DNA from: Cryptomeria japonica
Taxonomy: Eukaryota; Streptophyta; Pinopsida; Cupressales; Cupressaceae
Assembly (NCBI RefSeq): GCF_030272615.1
Contig: NC_081413.1
Span: forward strand, 186,582,669 to 186,646,668
DNA: 64,000 nt
Direction: 5' to 3'
Positions 1 through 11,200 of the stretch are shown here, one piece after another. How positions within the stretch are numbered: the stretch's first letter is position 1; the number at the start of each line of letters is the position of its first letter. Both the position numbers and the translations under genes were made by a program. Under the pieces are notes generated by a model. It was given only the letters and a program-made list of their open reading frames with translations. It searched no databases and was not told where the DNA came from.

Positions 1-70
1 ATGAATCTAAAATCCTCTAGCAAGGTAGTCCTTGACCGGACTTATCTCCTAACAGAGATTGAGATTCCTA

Positions 71-1279
71 TCAAGATCTGTTCTGGTGAAGAACATTGTA
101 AGACCTTAACCGGTCTGATCTGGGTTTGGTTCCTATTTTGCAGATAGTGACTTGTGAGTTCCTGAAGACAACCACCATCCAATGGGAACCCATAACTGAT
201 TGCTGTGTAGAGTCACCAACTGTAATATGTGAAGTGCCACAAAGGGAAAGTGCAGTAACAAACTCTTGAGTGTGTGTCATATGGTGAGAAGAACCAGAAT
301 CTAAGATCCATGTGGATCCTAAAGGCAATTCTCATGTAGAAAGAGCATGACCTTTATCTATAGGTGGGGAAGGTCTCTGAGGTGAGGTGATGTGATGCTA
401 CTGCATGGCCTCCTCTAAAGTCTCTAATTATTTCCAACATCTGGAAATTGGATGTCCTTCCTTGCCACAAAAACTACAAGGTTCACTTGATTTCTTCTTA
501 GTCTTGGAACTAGACTTAGACAAATTACCCTGCTTAGGGTTGGATTGTGGTTTTGAAGTAGACTTCGGTGGAGGTCTGGAGGAACTCTCACTGCCTACTA
601 AATCTATCTTCGACTTCTGTTTCTGCTTTTGCTTCCCCTTAGATGGTTGAGCTACCAATACTTGGTTCTTAGAACGAGGGAGAGTATCCAATTGTGTGAG
701 GTGAGACTGATCTCTTGTCAACCTATCACAAAATACCTCAAATGAAGGCATGGTAAATCATGTGCCCAAAGCATCCATGGTAAATTTTTTGGGTCAAAAT
801 AGAAGGTAGAAGAGAATATCTAAAAGGAACCTCGAAGCCTAGATAGAATCAGGTATATACACTCAGTGTTTGTCTTGGTCTTACCACAACCCTGTAACAA
901 TGATTACAATGATTTGAATTTCGTCAAGAAATCCTCAATAGATGGAAAAGAATCAGGTGGTCAATTCTACCTCAGTCTGAAGTGCCCTGAACTGATTAAT
1001 GGTGCCAAAAAGATCATGAAACTTAGTCCATATAGCCCGAGGAGTTAGACAACCCTCCAGGTGGAAAAAAAGACTATTTGTAACATGTAAGGATATCAAA
1101 CCTATGGCCTCATCCATTTTGTTCCTGTGCTGTAGAAATTCAAAGGGTCCTGTCAAGAGAGGCTGAACCTCATCCAAATAGGACCATAACCCCTTAGACA
1201 TGAGAAGTCTACTCATATGTGCTTTCCAGGTACGATAATTATGAGGAGTAAGACAATCACATGAAGAAGTATCTGTCAT
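71..1279 (-). pseudogene. gag-pro: copia gag-protease, degenerate
   Basis: Three open stretches (1279-953, 751-428, 328-71) lie in the same minus-strand frame, separated by stops, so they are one decayed gag-pro frame. The N-terminal stretch has a UBN2/copia-gag look (YRTWKAHM, then a run ending in a WTKF-like motif). The middle stretch is Lys/Ser-rich and ends in a CX2CX4HX4C zinc knuckle (CSFCGKEGHPISRC). The last stretch has the copia protease signature WILDSGSSHHMT, with the DSG catalytic triplet intact. The chosen start is the ATG at 1279, which precedes the gag domain. Gag packages the element RNA and protease would cut the polyprotein. No function is expected now. Confidence 0.88.
437..478 (-). 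other. CCHC zinc knuckle of copia gag
   Basis: CSFCGKEGHPISRC has all four zinc ligands with CX2CX4HX4C spacing. It is the single nucleocapsid knuckle usual for plant copia gag. Confidence 0.9.
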
Positions 1280-2391
1280 GATAGATATGGTTTTGAAATG
1301 TGTTTAAGAGAGAGGATTTTGATTTATGATATGATAATACAGAAAGAAAGAAAAAAGACACCCCCACAACACCAAAAACCAAACCCTAGTACAAATTTGA
1401 AAGCGGGAAAGCTGAAAAAGAAAAAATAATTTCTGACAAATTACTATGTACCTGATAAAATGATGTGATGAAATAACCTAAAAATCTGGAAAGAGCTCGA
1501 AAAGAGCTTTCCGGTGATATCTGGTTTTCTAAAAATGGACTCTGGATGCAAAAGATATGGCCCCAAGAAGCTAAAAGTCAACCCTGACTTTGACTAGAAA
1601 CAACAGAGACAAAACTGCAAAATCAAAGAAGCAAACCTCCAAATCTGGGTCCATGGCAAAAAGAGCTTTCCGACGATATATAATCTATCAAAAAATGCCT
1701 CTGTGTGCTCCCGATATCACAAAAAAACCCCAATAGGCTTAAAAAAGCTTCATAAAAAAAACTGGGTGGCCCACTGGTTGTGCAAAGGCGGTGGCCGAGC
1801 TAAGGTGGTGGCAGAGCGGTGAGCAGGTGGTGGAGTAGCTAGGTTGAGGCTTGGCAACTGCTGCTGGCGGTCCTCTAGCCGCTAGCGGTAACCACAGCGG
1901 GAGCCGCTGAGGGAACCGTTACAGCTGCTGGTTACTGTTAGGGGTTGTCGGTAACCTTCAACAGTTATCGTGAGGGCTAATGGGCTTCGGCCCAATTTTT
2001 TTTTTTTTTTTTTTTTGATAGGGCCGTACAGTACAGACTGTATAACCTAAATAACAATTGTTTTTTGCCTCATGTGCCTCTGATGTTGAAATATAGAAAA
2101 TTATATATCAAAATTCATGGAATTGGCCTCCGGAAGCCATCCGTGATGTCCTTTTTTGCCCAAATTTCTCCAAAAAATAGGTGCCCCCCAGGATCACAAA
2201 AAAAGGCTGAATTTTTCAAACTCTCACAGATCTGAGCCCGTGAATAAAAAAATGACAAACAAAAGGTCAATCTTGACTATTTTGCACGTGCCAGATTCAA
2301 TGGTGAGGTCCAAATCAACCCATAATTGCACAAAAGACCTGCTATAGGAAGAATCTCCCAATCTAAAGAACAGGAAAGCCTCAGGTTTTAA

Positions 2392-2403
2392 GCTCTGATA
2401 CCA
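2392..2403 (-). other. Primer binding site, initiator-Met tRNA
   Basis: The minus strand reads TGGTATCAGAGC, the standard plant copia PBS matching the 3' end of initiator methionine tRNA. It abuts the LTR end at 2404 directly. Confidence 0.93.
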
Positions 2404-2762
2404 TGTTAAAGTTGCGAAATACAACCTCATAGAAACCCAGTGAACACCTCTATGCAAATAACTTGTCACAACAATGGAAGATTCACAAAACACAAATATT
2501 GCTTTGAAAACCTAGAGGAAAAAAATGCAATATTAATAATAATCAGATAATGAATTACAAAAGGGATCAATCTTTATAAAAGGAGATCAAACCTAAACAG
2601 GGAAAACCTTAAAAGCAATTAATAATTAATAATAAATTAATTATTAATATTCCTAAGTTTAGCTTCCTAAATTTAGCTTAAGTGAAATAGAAAAAAGGTG
2701 ACTTAATTATTAAATCAATGTGATTTAATTAATTAAGTAAACTAATACCTTTTACTCTAACA
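2404..2762 (-). repeat. copia 5' LTR (359 bp)
   Basis: Bounded by TGTTA...TAACA short inverted ends and immediately followed (minus sense) by the PBS. A TATA-like TTTTATAAAG lies near 2573-2582 on the minus strand. The partner 3' LTR is outside the window, so the TSD cannot be checked. Confidence 0.9.
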
Positions 2763-3496
2763 CACATGACATTTGAATGCAGCCTAGTGAGGGTGGAGCA
2801 CAACCTGCAGATGAAGTTCATGGTCGTGTGCATCCCGGTACTAGATGTATTCATGTGCTATACAAAATGCATTATGGATTAATACAATTAAACATCTTTA
2901 ATTTCATTTGGTGTATTAATTAATGTAACCTTTCATGTTTCAACTTTAGAGCATTTAGAGTGTGATCAACATGTTGAGCATGATCAGGCTAGACAAGATC
3001 GGGAACATGATGTGGCCCCATTAGGTAAATAGCACCACTCTAATGTTCTTTTAAACATATTTAATTACAATTGGTGTATTAATTAATGCAACCTTTCATG
3101 TTTCAACTCCAGAGGATTTAGAGGCCGATGTTCAACATGTTGAGCACGAGGCTATAAGACAAGATTAGGAACATGATATGGCCCCATCAGGTAAAGAGCA
3201 CCACTCTAATGTTCTTTTAATTAATGAAATACTTGTAATAATAATAATAAAACATATCAATTTAACATTTCTTTGTTATTGTAGTAGACCCTCCCTTGCA
3301 GTGGCCTCCATGTTGTCAGTACACGACTAGGCATACATTAAGATCACAAGCAGAGGGAAGAACAACTGAAGGGGGGACAAATGATTCAAAAAATGATACT
3401 CCACTTCTTCTTTATTTAGCTGCAAACAAGAAACAAAAAAAAAGTGATTGTAATCATATTATGACAACCATATTTTTTAGAATATGTAAAAACTGA
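2763..3496 (+). pseudogene. Exon-like cassettes of an unidentified gene
   Basis: Two similar exon-like blocks (2950-3024 and 3113-3190) sit between AG acceptors and GTAAAT/GTAAAG donors. They encode near-identical acidic/His-rich peptides (motif QHVEHD...REHDVAP). The flanking intron-like sequence repeats too, so this is a roughly 163 bp tandem duplication of exon plus intron. The second block contains a TAG. A third possible exon (about 3284-3496) follows an AG and encodes a basic Lys-rich tail ending in TGA. I do not recognise the gene; the C-terminal exons of a transposase or mobile-domain protein are possible but unsupported. Confidence 0.45.
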
Positions 3497-3660
3497 AACA
3501 ATGAATGTTATATGTTAATGAATGGATGTGAATATGTTAATGAATGAATGTTATACGTTATTAATGGATGAATGAATGAGTGTTATTTGTTATCAATGGA
3601 TGAATGAATGAATGTTATATATTATTAATGGATGAATGAATGATTAATGTTATATGATCG
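3497..3660. repeat. ATGAATGA-type microsatellite
   Basis: Imperfect GAATGAATGTTATATGTTA / ATTAATGGATGAATGA units repeat several times. The same array is present in the duplicate copy near 18800-18960. Confidence 0.85.
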
Positions 3661-3979
3661 GGTATGGGGAATTGAGAGTGACATGAGGGTGGAGGGGGAT
3701 GGTGGAGGGGCCAAATGAGCTTCCACCTTCACGTGTTTGGCCCTGTTAAGTATAGAATAATAAACTATTCTTGAAACAAAGAGAAGCTCAATAAGTTAAT
3801 GCGCTTTTCAATATTTCATTATGTTGCACTTTTAAGCTTATGCGATTTTCATTAGTTCTCTTAGCTTCAATATTTTACCCTTTGTACTTATTTTACTTTT
3901 TGACACATCTCATATGTTACCCTGGATGACAACTTTTGCAGGGGATTCCAGTTGGCACAATATTTCCAATTGAGAAATT

Positions 3980-4570
<591 letters not shown>

Positions 4571-4851
4571 GTAAAGATATTTTTCTTCACCCCATGGCTT
4601 TGTTTAGTCAAGAGCCTTGCCCCTTTATGTGACTAACTAGGGTATGGGTCAGATTTGTAATAATAGGAGGTATGGGTCAGATTTATTAATTATTTTTATA
4701 GGAGTCTTTGGTACACAATTAATTTGACTTTATTTTTTCTTGGTTGACAACAAAGGCTTATTTTTCATATTCTCTATGTTCCTTTTGGGAACTTTTTTTT
4801 TCATATTATAATATATTGTGTCACATTATGACCTATTTGTGGTTTTTGAAC

Positions 4852-5646
4852 ATTCGTAAAATGGATCTTGAGGCAAGAAATTTGCAGTCTAGTGTAAAGG
4901 CCAACCTGCTTGCCAAATTGAGGGAATAAAAATTTGACCTGAACAACTTGAAAAGAGATGTGAAGAAGGCTTCCTTAACTGATTCGCAAAGTGTAAGAGA
5001 TGAGCTGCTTGAATCTGGAATGAGTGATGCATTAATGGTATTGTTTCTAACCAGAAAAAATTTATCAGATCTTTCTTTTTTGACCATAAGATAGTTGTGA
5101 ATTCCGTCTGTTTGAACTTTTCTATTTTCATTGTCTTCAAACATAGGATTCTTTCTTAGAAAAGGTATATTTTTGGGGGACTACAAAAATATCTTCAGAA
5201 CTATGCAAATTTATGTTGTATAAATACCATCTTCTTTGATAATCAATATCACCCATCTATCAATTACCAAGTCTACAATTTTGCTTTTAAATGTGAATTT
5301 TATACGAATCCACTAGGTGGATGATATTTAATGCTTTTGTTGGGTATTAACTATTAACTATTAAGGTTGTCACGTTACTTCTTTCTGCTTGTATATGATT
5401 TTTTAATTTTAAGGAATACAAGTAGAAAGTATTTGTACATATGGAGAAATGTTCCATTTCGATTTTTTAATTATTATATTACTATGTTGATCTGTTATGA
5501 TTCAGGCATCAACAAATCAAAGGGGGAGATTATTGATGTCAACTTAGAGGCTTAACCAATCTACTAATCAGATCAAAGAGAGTAAAAGAACCATACTAGA
5601 AACAAAAGAACTTGGGGTTTCCATCCTTCAGGACCTGCACCAACAA
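4852..5646 (+). pseudogene. VTI1: VTI1-type v-SNARE exon fragment (copy A1)
   Basis: Exon 4852-5037 encodes IRKMDLEARNLQ...VKANLLAKLRE...FDLNNLKRDVKK, the end of the Vti1 N-terminal helical domain. Exon 5506-5646 encodes the start of the SNARE motif (QRGRLLMST, ESKRTILET, ELGVSILQDLH). In plants VTI1 proteins act in Golgi-to-vacuole fusion. Breaks: TAA in place of the conserved Tyr after LRE, TAG in exon 2, and the acceptor before exon 1 is AC instead of AG. The exon stops abruptly at the tandem-duplication junction. The rest of the SNARE helix and the membrane anchor are absent. The nearest upstream exon is GDH, not VTI1, so the array is chimeric. Confidence 0.9.
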
Positions 5647-6783
5647 CCATGGCAAAAAGAGCTTTCCGACGATATATAATCTGTCAAAAAATGCCTCTGT
5701 GTGCTCCCGATATCGCAAAAAAACCCCAATAGGCTTAAAAAAGCTTCATAAAAAAAATTGGGTGGCCCACTAGTTGTGCAAAGGTGGTGGCCGAGTTGAG
5801 GTGATGGCAGAGCGGTGAGAGGGTGGTGGAGTAGCTAGGCTGAGGCTTGGCGACCGCTGCTGGCTGTCCTTTAGCCACTAGCAGTCGTCATTGGCGGTAG
5901 CCACAACAGGAGCCGCTGAGGGAACCGTTGTGGCTGATGGTTACCGTTAGGGGTTGCCGGTAACCTTCAACGATTATTGTGACGGCTGACGGGCTTCAAC
6001 CAAAAAGATTTATTTTAATTTTTTAATTTTTTTTTACAGGGTCGTACAGTACAGACTGTATAACCCGAATAACAATTGTTTTTTGCCTCATGTTCCTCTG
6101 ATGTCAAAATATAGAAAATTATATATCTAAATTCGTGGAATTGGCCCCCGGAAGCCATCCGTGTTGTCCTTTTTTGCCCAAATTTCTCCAAAAAATAGGT
6201 GCCCCCTGGATCACAAAAAAAACAGAATTTTTCAAACTCTCACAGATCTAACCCCGTGAATAAAAAATTGACAAACAAAAGGTCAATCTTGACTATTTGC
6301 ACATACCAGATTCAATGGTGAGGTCCAAATCAACCCATAATTGCACAAAAGACCCGCTATAGGAAGAATCTCCCAATCTGAAGAACAAGAAAGCCTCAGC
6401 TTTGAAGCTCTGATACCATGTTAAAGTTGCAAAATACAACCTCATAGAAACCCAGGGAATGGTTGTATGCAAATAACCTGTCACAACAATGGAAGATTCA
6501 CAAAACACAAATATTGCTTTGAAAACCTAGAGCAAAAAAATGCAATAATAATAATAATAATAATCAAATAATGAATTACAAAAGGGATCAATCCTTATAA
6601 AAGGAGATCAAACCTAAAAAGGGAAAACCCTAAAAGTAATTAATAATTAATAATAAATTAATTATTAATATTCCTAAGTTTAGCTTCCTAAATTTAGCTT
6701 AAGTGAAATAGAGAAAAGGTGACTTAATTATTAAACCAATGTGATTTAATTGATTAAGTAAACTAATACCTTTTACTCTAACA
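5647..6783 (-). mobile_element. Duplicated copia leader, PBS and LTR fragment
   Basis: Duplicate of 1651-2762. The PBS (minus TGGTATCAGAGC) is at 6407-6418 and the LTR at 6419-6783, with TGTTA...TAACA ends. There is no gag: the fragment is cut in the leader at the duplication breakpoint. Confidence 0.9.
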
Positions 6784-7261
6784 CACATGACATTCAAATG
6801 CAGCCTAGTGAGGGTGGAGCACAACCTGCAAATGAAGTTCATGGTTGTGTACATCCTGGTACTGGATGTATTCATGTGCTAAACAAAACGCATTATGGAT
6901 TAATACAATTAAACATATTTAATTTCATTTGGTGTATTAATTAATGTAACCTTTCATGTTTCAACTTTAGAGCATTTAGAGCGTGATCAACATGTTGAGC
7001 ATGATCAGGCTAGACAAGATTAGGAACATGATGTGGCCCCATTAGGTAAATAGCACCACTCTAATGTTCTTTTAAACATATTTAATTACAATTGGTCTAT
7101 TAATTAATGTAACCTTTCGTGTTTCAACTCCAGAGGATGTAGAGGCCGACGTTCAATATGTTGAGCATGAGGCTATAAGACAAGATTAGGAACATGTTGT
7201 GGCCCCATCAGGTAAAGAGCACCACTCTAATGTTCTTTTAATTAATGAAATACTTGTAACA
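6784..7261 (+). pseudogene. Duplicate of the exon-like cassettes
   Basis: Copy of 2763-3270. The paired exon-like blocks lie near 6970-7044 and 7133-7210 with the same splice-like borders. The first block here carries a TAG where A1 has CGG. The third block is displaced to 18560-18800 by the retrotransposon insertion. Confidence 0.45.
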
Positions 7262-7266
7262 ATAAT

Positions 7267-8922
7267 TGTAGACACCCAAAAATGGTCAACGCTTGCGAGG
7301 TCATACTTTAACATTTGCGCATTGCCTCATTTTAGGTTTTTGCGTCGCATTAACATTTCTCCTATGTCACGCACTTGATTTTTATCATTTGCGAGCATCG
7401 ATCATTCTTCTACATTCTTCAATCATCTCGTCTTCGAATTTGGTCTTGTCGATAACATTATCCAATCATGATTTTGATTAATTTTACCCTGTCACATCAA
7501 TGTGCGTATTCATTTGTCATCATTTTGGACATCGTCAATCCTAATTAGGGTTTTGTCCTCCTGTCAATCTTATCAATCTTATCATCAATCTTATCATTTT
7601 GGACATTGTCAACCCTAATTAGGGTTTTGTCCTCTTATCAATCTTGTCGATTTGTCATCAATCCTTCAATCTTGTCGTTTTACGATCGATTTGTCATCGA
7701 TCGTTGTCATGTTCGATCTTGTCATCTTGCGATCAATTTGTCATTGATCGTGGTCGTTATCAATTTTATCATTTTGCGATCGATTTGTCATCGATCGTGG
7801 TCATTATCTTGTCATCTTGCAATCCATTTTGTCATCGATTCGTGTCCTTTTGTCAATCTTGTCATTTTGCGATCATTTCACTATCGATCATTGTTTGTCT
7901 CGATTATGTCAATTTGGATCAATTTGTCATTGTTCCTCGTCAATTGGTGCATTTTTCAATCAAATCGTTTATCGCATTGATCATTCATCAATTCAAAATC
8001 ACGACATTAATTATCTTTAATCAAGACCTAATTGCCATTTTTCGCATTTCTAATTCGTCTTCTAGGGTTTTATGATTTATTCATTTAACCTAATTTGCCA
8101 TTTCTTCCTCTAGGATTAAATAATTTACTTATTTATCCTAAGTCTTCTCATTACAATTAAATCTTTATTTAATTGGCTAATTATTCTTCTTTGTGAATTG
8201 ATTAATAAATGAAAAATTATTAATTAATTCACTAATTCTTAAATCCTATTTTTCATCAATTTCTAATTCCAATTTCCTAATTTGTCATCAATTTCAATTT
8301 CCTATTTTTCAAATTTCTAATTCCTTTTCCCTCCTAATTCATCTCCTAATTCTATGGGAGTGGCATTTCAATTTGTCATGAAATTGTCATAATTGATTAA
8401 TCAATCAATTTTGACATGAAATGTGTCATAATCAATCAATCAAATTGTGCATGGAAATGCATAATTTGTCATAATTTGTCATATTGATTTGCAATTTCTA
8501 TTTGAATTGCATCATGCCAATCTTGTCACTTATCCAATTCTTCTATAAATTGGATGATTTTCTTGAATCAAAGCTAATAACCCTTCGAAATCCTTACCCT
8601 TGGAATCTTCATGAACCCCGAATTGCTATCAAACTACCGAATTTTCGTTTCTAGTACTTTTGAACTTTTTGCTTTCAATTGTGTGAGCACTTGTAGGTGA
8701 GATCCACAAACCCATTGAAGAGGAAAGAACAACAATGGAGCCACATGGAAGAAGCATATGGTTTGCATGATATTTTCATTTTGAATGCTTTGTTTCCATA
8801 CCTCTATTGAATGTGCTTTGGAATTAGGTTCATTTCATGAGTATTCTTTTGATTATGTTATCATATCTTGTGTTGTGATTGATCTATCTATGTTTTGATG
8901 ATTCCTAATTTCTTACGCTACA
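7267..8922 (+). repeat. 5' LTR of the non-autonomous element
   Basis: 1656 bp. It contains a degenerate direct-repeat block (about 7560-7940) built from CAATCTTGTCATTTTGCGATC-like units with palindromic CGATCG cores. A TATA-like TCTATAAATTGG near 8540 is a plausible start region. The open frames seen here (7606-8075) are repeat artefacts. Confidence 0.95.
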
Positions 8923-8945
8923 TTAAATGGTGAACCCAACGTGAA
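8923..8945 (+). other. Putative primer binding site, tRNA unassigned
   Basis: The bases right after the LTR read TTAAATGGTGAACCCAACGTG. A TGG start close to the LTR end is PBS-like, but I cannot assign a tRNA and the first five bases do not fit a standard site. Confidence 0.35.
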
Positions 8946-9034
8946 TACTAACCTTCTAACCATCTTACTATGTTTTTGAGTGCTTCTAAGTTGATTTGCA
9001 GGTCAAAAACTCAAAAACAGAGCCGTGCAGTGCA

Positions 9035-9220
9035 TTCTGGACACATCTTGCGCCTGTGTGAACTTTTTGCTTTCAATTGTGTGGACACATTCTGCACCTG
9101 TGTGAAGCATTCTGCTCCTGTGTTGAAGCATCTTGCGCTTGTGTTGAAGACTTCTGCGCTTGTGTTTGACATCCTGCGCTTGTGTCCTAACTTCTGTGCT
9201 TGTGTGAAGTCCAGAACAAA
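9035..9220 (+). repeat. Tandem repeat of about 30 bp in the element leader
   Basis: Six or so degenerate copies of TCTTGCGCTTGTGTTGAAGA. The block also holds GAACTTTTTGCTTTCAATTG, which occurs again inside the LTR near 8665, so LTR and leader share sequence. Confidence 0.75.
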
Positions 9221-9689
9221 GGTAAAAAATGCAGTTTTTACTTGAAAAATTTTATATGTTTTAGTAAATTGAAATTTTGAGGGTCTTCGATGCATTTGTG
9301 GACAAATAAATTTGGTTCTAGATTATTTGAATACCTTTCCAATGCATCAAACGGTTTGTAATTCGGAGCTAGGATGAGAAAGTTATGCCTTCTCAAAGTG
9401 GACTGAAATTGTAATCTAGTTTTCATAAATCAGATCATCTGTGCTTTGGAGTTTGGTACTAATTATTTATGCAGGATCTTGGCATACGCATGACAAAGAC
9501 TACAAATCAAACTACTAACATGTGTTATGCAGATTCGATGGTCAAAGACAACAAATCAAACATCTAACTTGGGTTTTGCAGGTTGCCTTGGAGAAACAAC
9601 CAAATTGTGTGTTTGAGATTTTTAATTAGGCACTTAGTGATTTATAAATAGGTGGAAATGAACCTTTGTTTGCTTTGTTTGTTAAGTGT

Positions 9690-10310
9690 GACATTGGAGT
9701 AGGAGAGTATGCTCTCATCCTTCATAGGGTGATCAGAAATCTAGATCTTCGATACCATGCTTGTGTTGTTGATTGTTTGTCTCCCTTAGAGGGCCTGCCT
9801 TCCTGACCACTTTGCTTTAGCAAGCAAGTGATAATCGTGAGAAGGGAACGACCCAAAGTGAGTACGGCTAGAATTCTTGGGCATTCTAACTCACTATAAA
9901 AAAATACCCGATAAGCGAAAGCTTTGAAGGAAGTGTTACGTGGGAATTGTAGTTACTTGGGAAGTGATGACCCTTGAACTCTTTCTCATATCAACATCTA
10001 AGTAGGGCCTCTTGGTCTAAATCGTGCTTGCGCGACTACATTTGTTTGGTATCTTGATGGGCTTAATGTCTAAATCATGCTTGCATGACATCAAGGAGTA
10101 ATGCTTAACAGAAATCCTTACTACATACCTTGTTTTTAGAGGCCAAAAACCCTTCTAGTTGCTTGAGAAGGACAAATTCGGATACTTGGAAGAGATACTA
10201 AGTTCGCCATGGGGAGATTCCATGGGGACTGATGCTTGGTTGCCCTGAGAAGTGAGTGCCGTGGAGGGGATCCCGTGGGGTCAAGCATCTATGTATTCTC
10301 CTTGAATCCC
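9690..10310 (+). other. Leader segment homologous to the Tat element leader
   Basis: Successive stretches match the reverse complement of 46150-46760 in order: ATGCTCTC..., GATCAGAAATCTAGA, GGGCCTGCC, GTGAGTAC, TGCTTGCG.GACTA, and GTGGAGGGGATCC with TGGGGTCAA. No ORF is conserved, so this is a shared noncoding leader. It may hold packaging signals, which is an inference. Confidence 0.8.
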
Positions 10311-11200
10311 ATAATGAGTCTACCTCTCAAGTACCTAATGTCTTTGCCTACCCTAGGGAATGTGGAAATGAGCATGATTGTCTTGAGTCTAAATTGCAAT
10401 ATCTTGTATTCTTTGATTGTCAAAAGTTGAATCCCATTTCAAGAACAAACACATTAATATAACATAAAGTTAAGCACAAGAGACATTCATCCAACAAACA
10501 TTCAACAAGATTCAAAGATCATCCTTCAAGCATGGTTATCCAACATTGGTCAAAAACTTGTCTCAACTCTTATGTCACTTACGTTTAGGTTCATCCTAGT
10601 TTGCATTTAGCAAAGTCATTGTCAAGTATCAAGGTTAGGTTTCATCTAAGTTATACTCTTTTGCATATCAATAAAAGTCATCCATTTGCATATGTCCTCT
10701 TGCATTAAAGTCATACCATTGTCATACATTCATATTTCCATACCCTAAGTCTCTTCATTAAGCCTAAGTCATTGTCATATCATATTAAGATCATTTGCAT
10801 ATTAATTATCCTTTTGCATATAGTGTCAAACCTAGATCTTGTCATACTTGAGTAATCCAAATCTTTGATAAACCCTAAGTCATTGTTGGGAAGTCTAGAC
10901 ATTATCAAACTTTTGTCCTTTTGTCATCAATATCATTTCATCAAACCTAGCTTAGTATCCAAGCATATAGGGGAGACATTGTCATCTTGTCCTTTGCCAT
11001 TTAAGTCCTTTTGTCCTTTCAGGTCTAGACATCATTCCAATATCCTAAGGGTCTCTCTTAGATTTGCATTCCAAAAGTTTGTCAAAATCTTCAAAAACAC
11101 CAAAAACATAGATTGCATTTTCATTTATTTAGGTTGCATTTAATTGCATATCATACATTATACTTGAAAAATTCCAAAAATATTGCATTTGCATAGTGAC
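10311..11200 (+). other. Noncoding leader, nothing recognised
   Basis: T/C-rich sequence full of CATTGTCAT / CCTTTTGCAT-like words, consistent with a long untranslated leader before the ORF at 11201. No domain or RNA gene seen. Confidence 0.5.

Larger units (their letters stand above)
1..2762 (-). mobile_element. Ty1/copia LTR retrotransposon, 5' part, truncated by the window edge
   Basis: Read on the minus strand the order is LTR (2762-2404), initiator-Met PBS (2403-2392), about 1.1 kb of leader, gag (from 1279), CCHC knuckle (478-437) and the start of an aspartic protease (about 310). This is the order of a Ty1/copia element. Integrase, reverse transcriptase and the 3' LTR would lie left of base 1. 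The gag-protease frame contains stops, so this copy is dead. The same LTR, PBS and part of the leader recur at 5647-6783 because of a tandem duplication, not a second insertion. Confidence 0.9.

Noticed and set aside
2392-2403. tRNA gene, from the tRNA-complementary sequence
   Set aside because: Only a 12-base match to a tRNA 3' end next to an LTR; it is a primer binding site with no cloverleaf.
4744-5144. Minus-strand ORF 5144-4833 (and its copy 20451-20140) as a gene
   Set aside because: It is antisense to the VTI1 exon and its length follows from the exon's codon pattern; the sense strand matches VTI1.
7606-8075. Overlapping open frames repeated at 17233-17702, Ile/Ser/Cys-rich, looking like a duplicated membrane protein gene
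   Set aside because: They lie inside the two LTRs and are read from degenerate CAATCTTGTCAT repeats. Their duplication is just the LTR pair.
9011-9295. Cys-rich or Thr-rich ORFs near 9.0-9.3 kb as secreted peptides
   Set aside because: Produced on both strands by a roughly 30 bp tandem repeat in the element leader; no signal peptide or conserved Cys frame.
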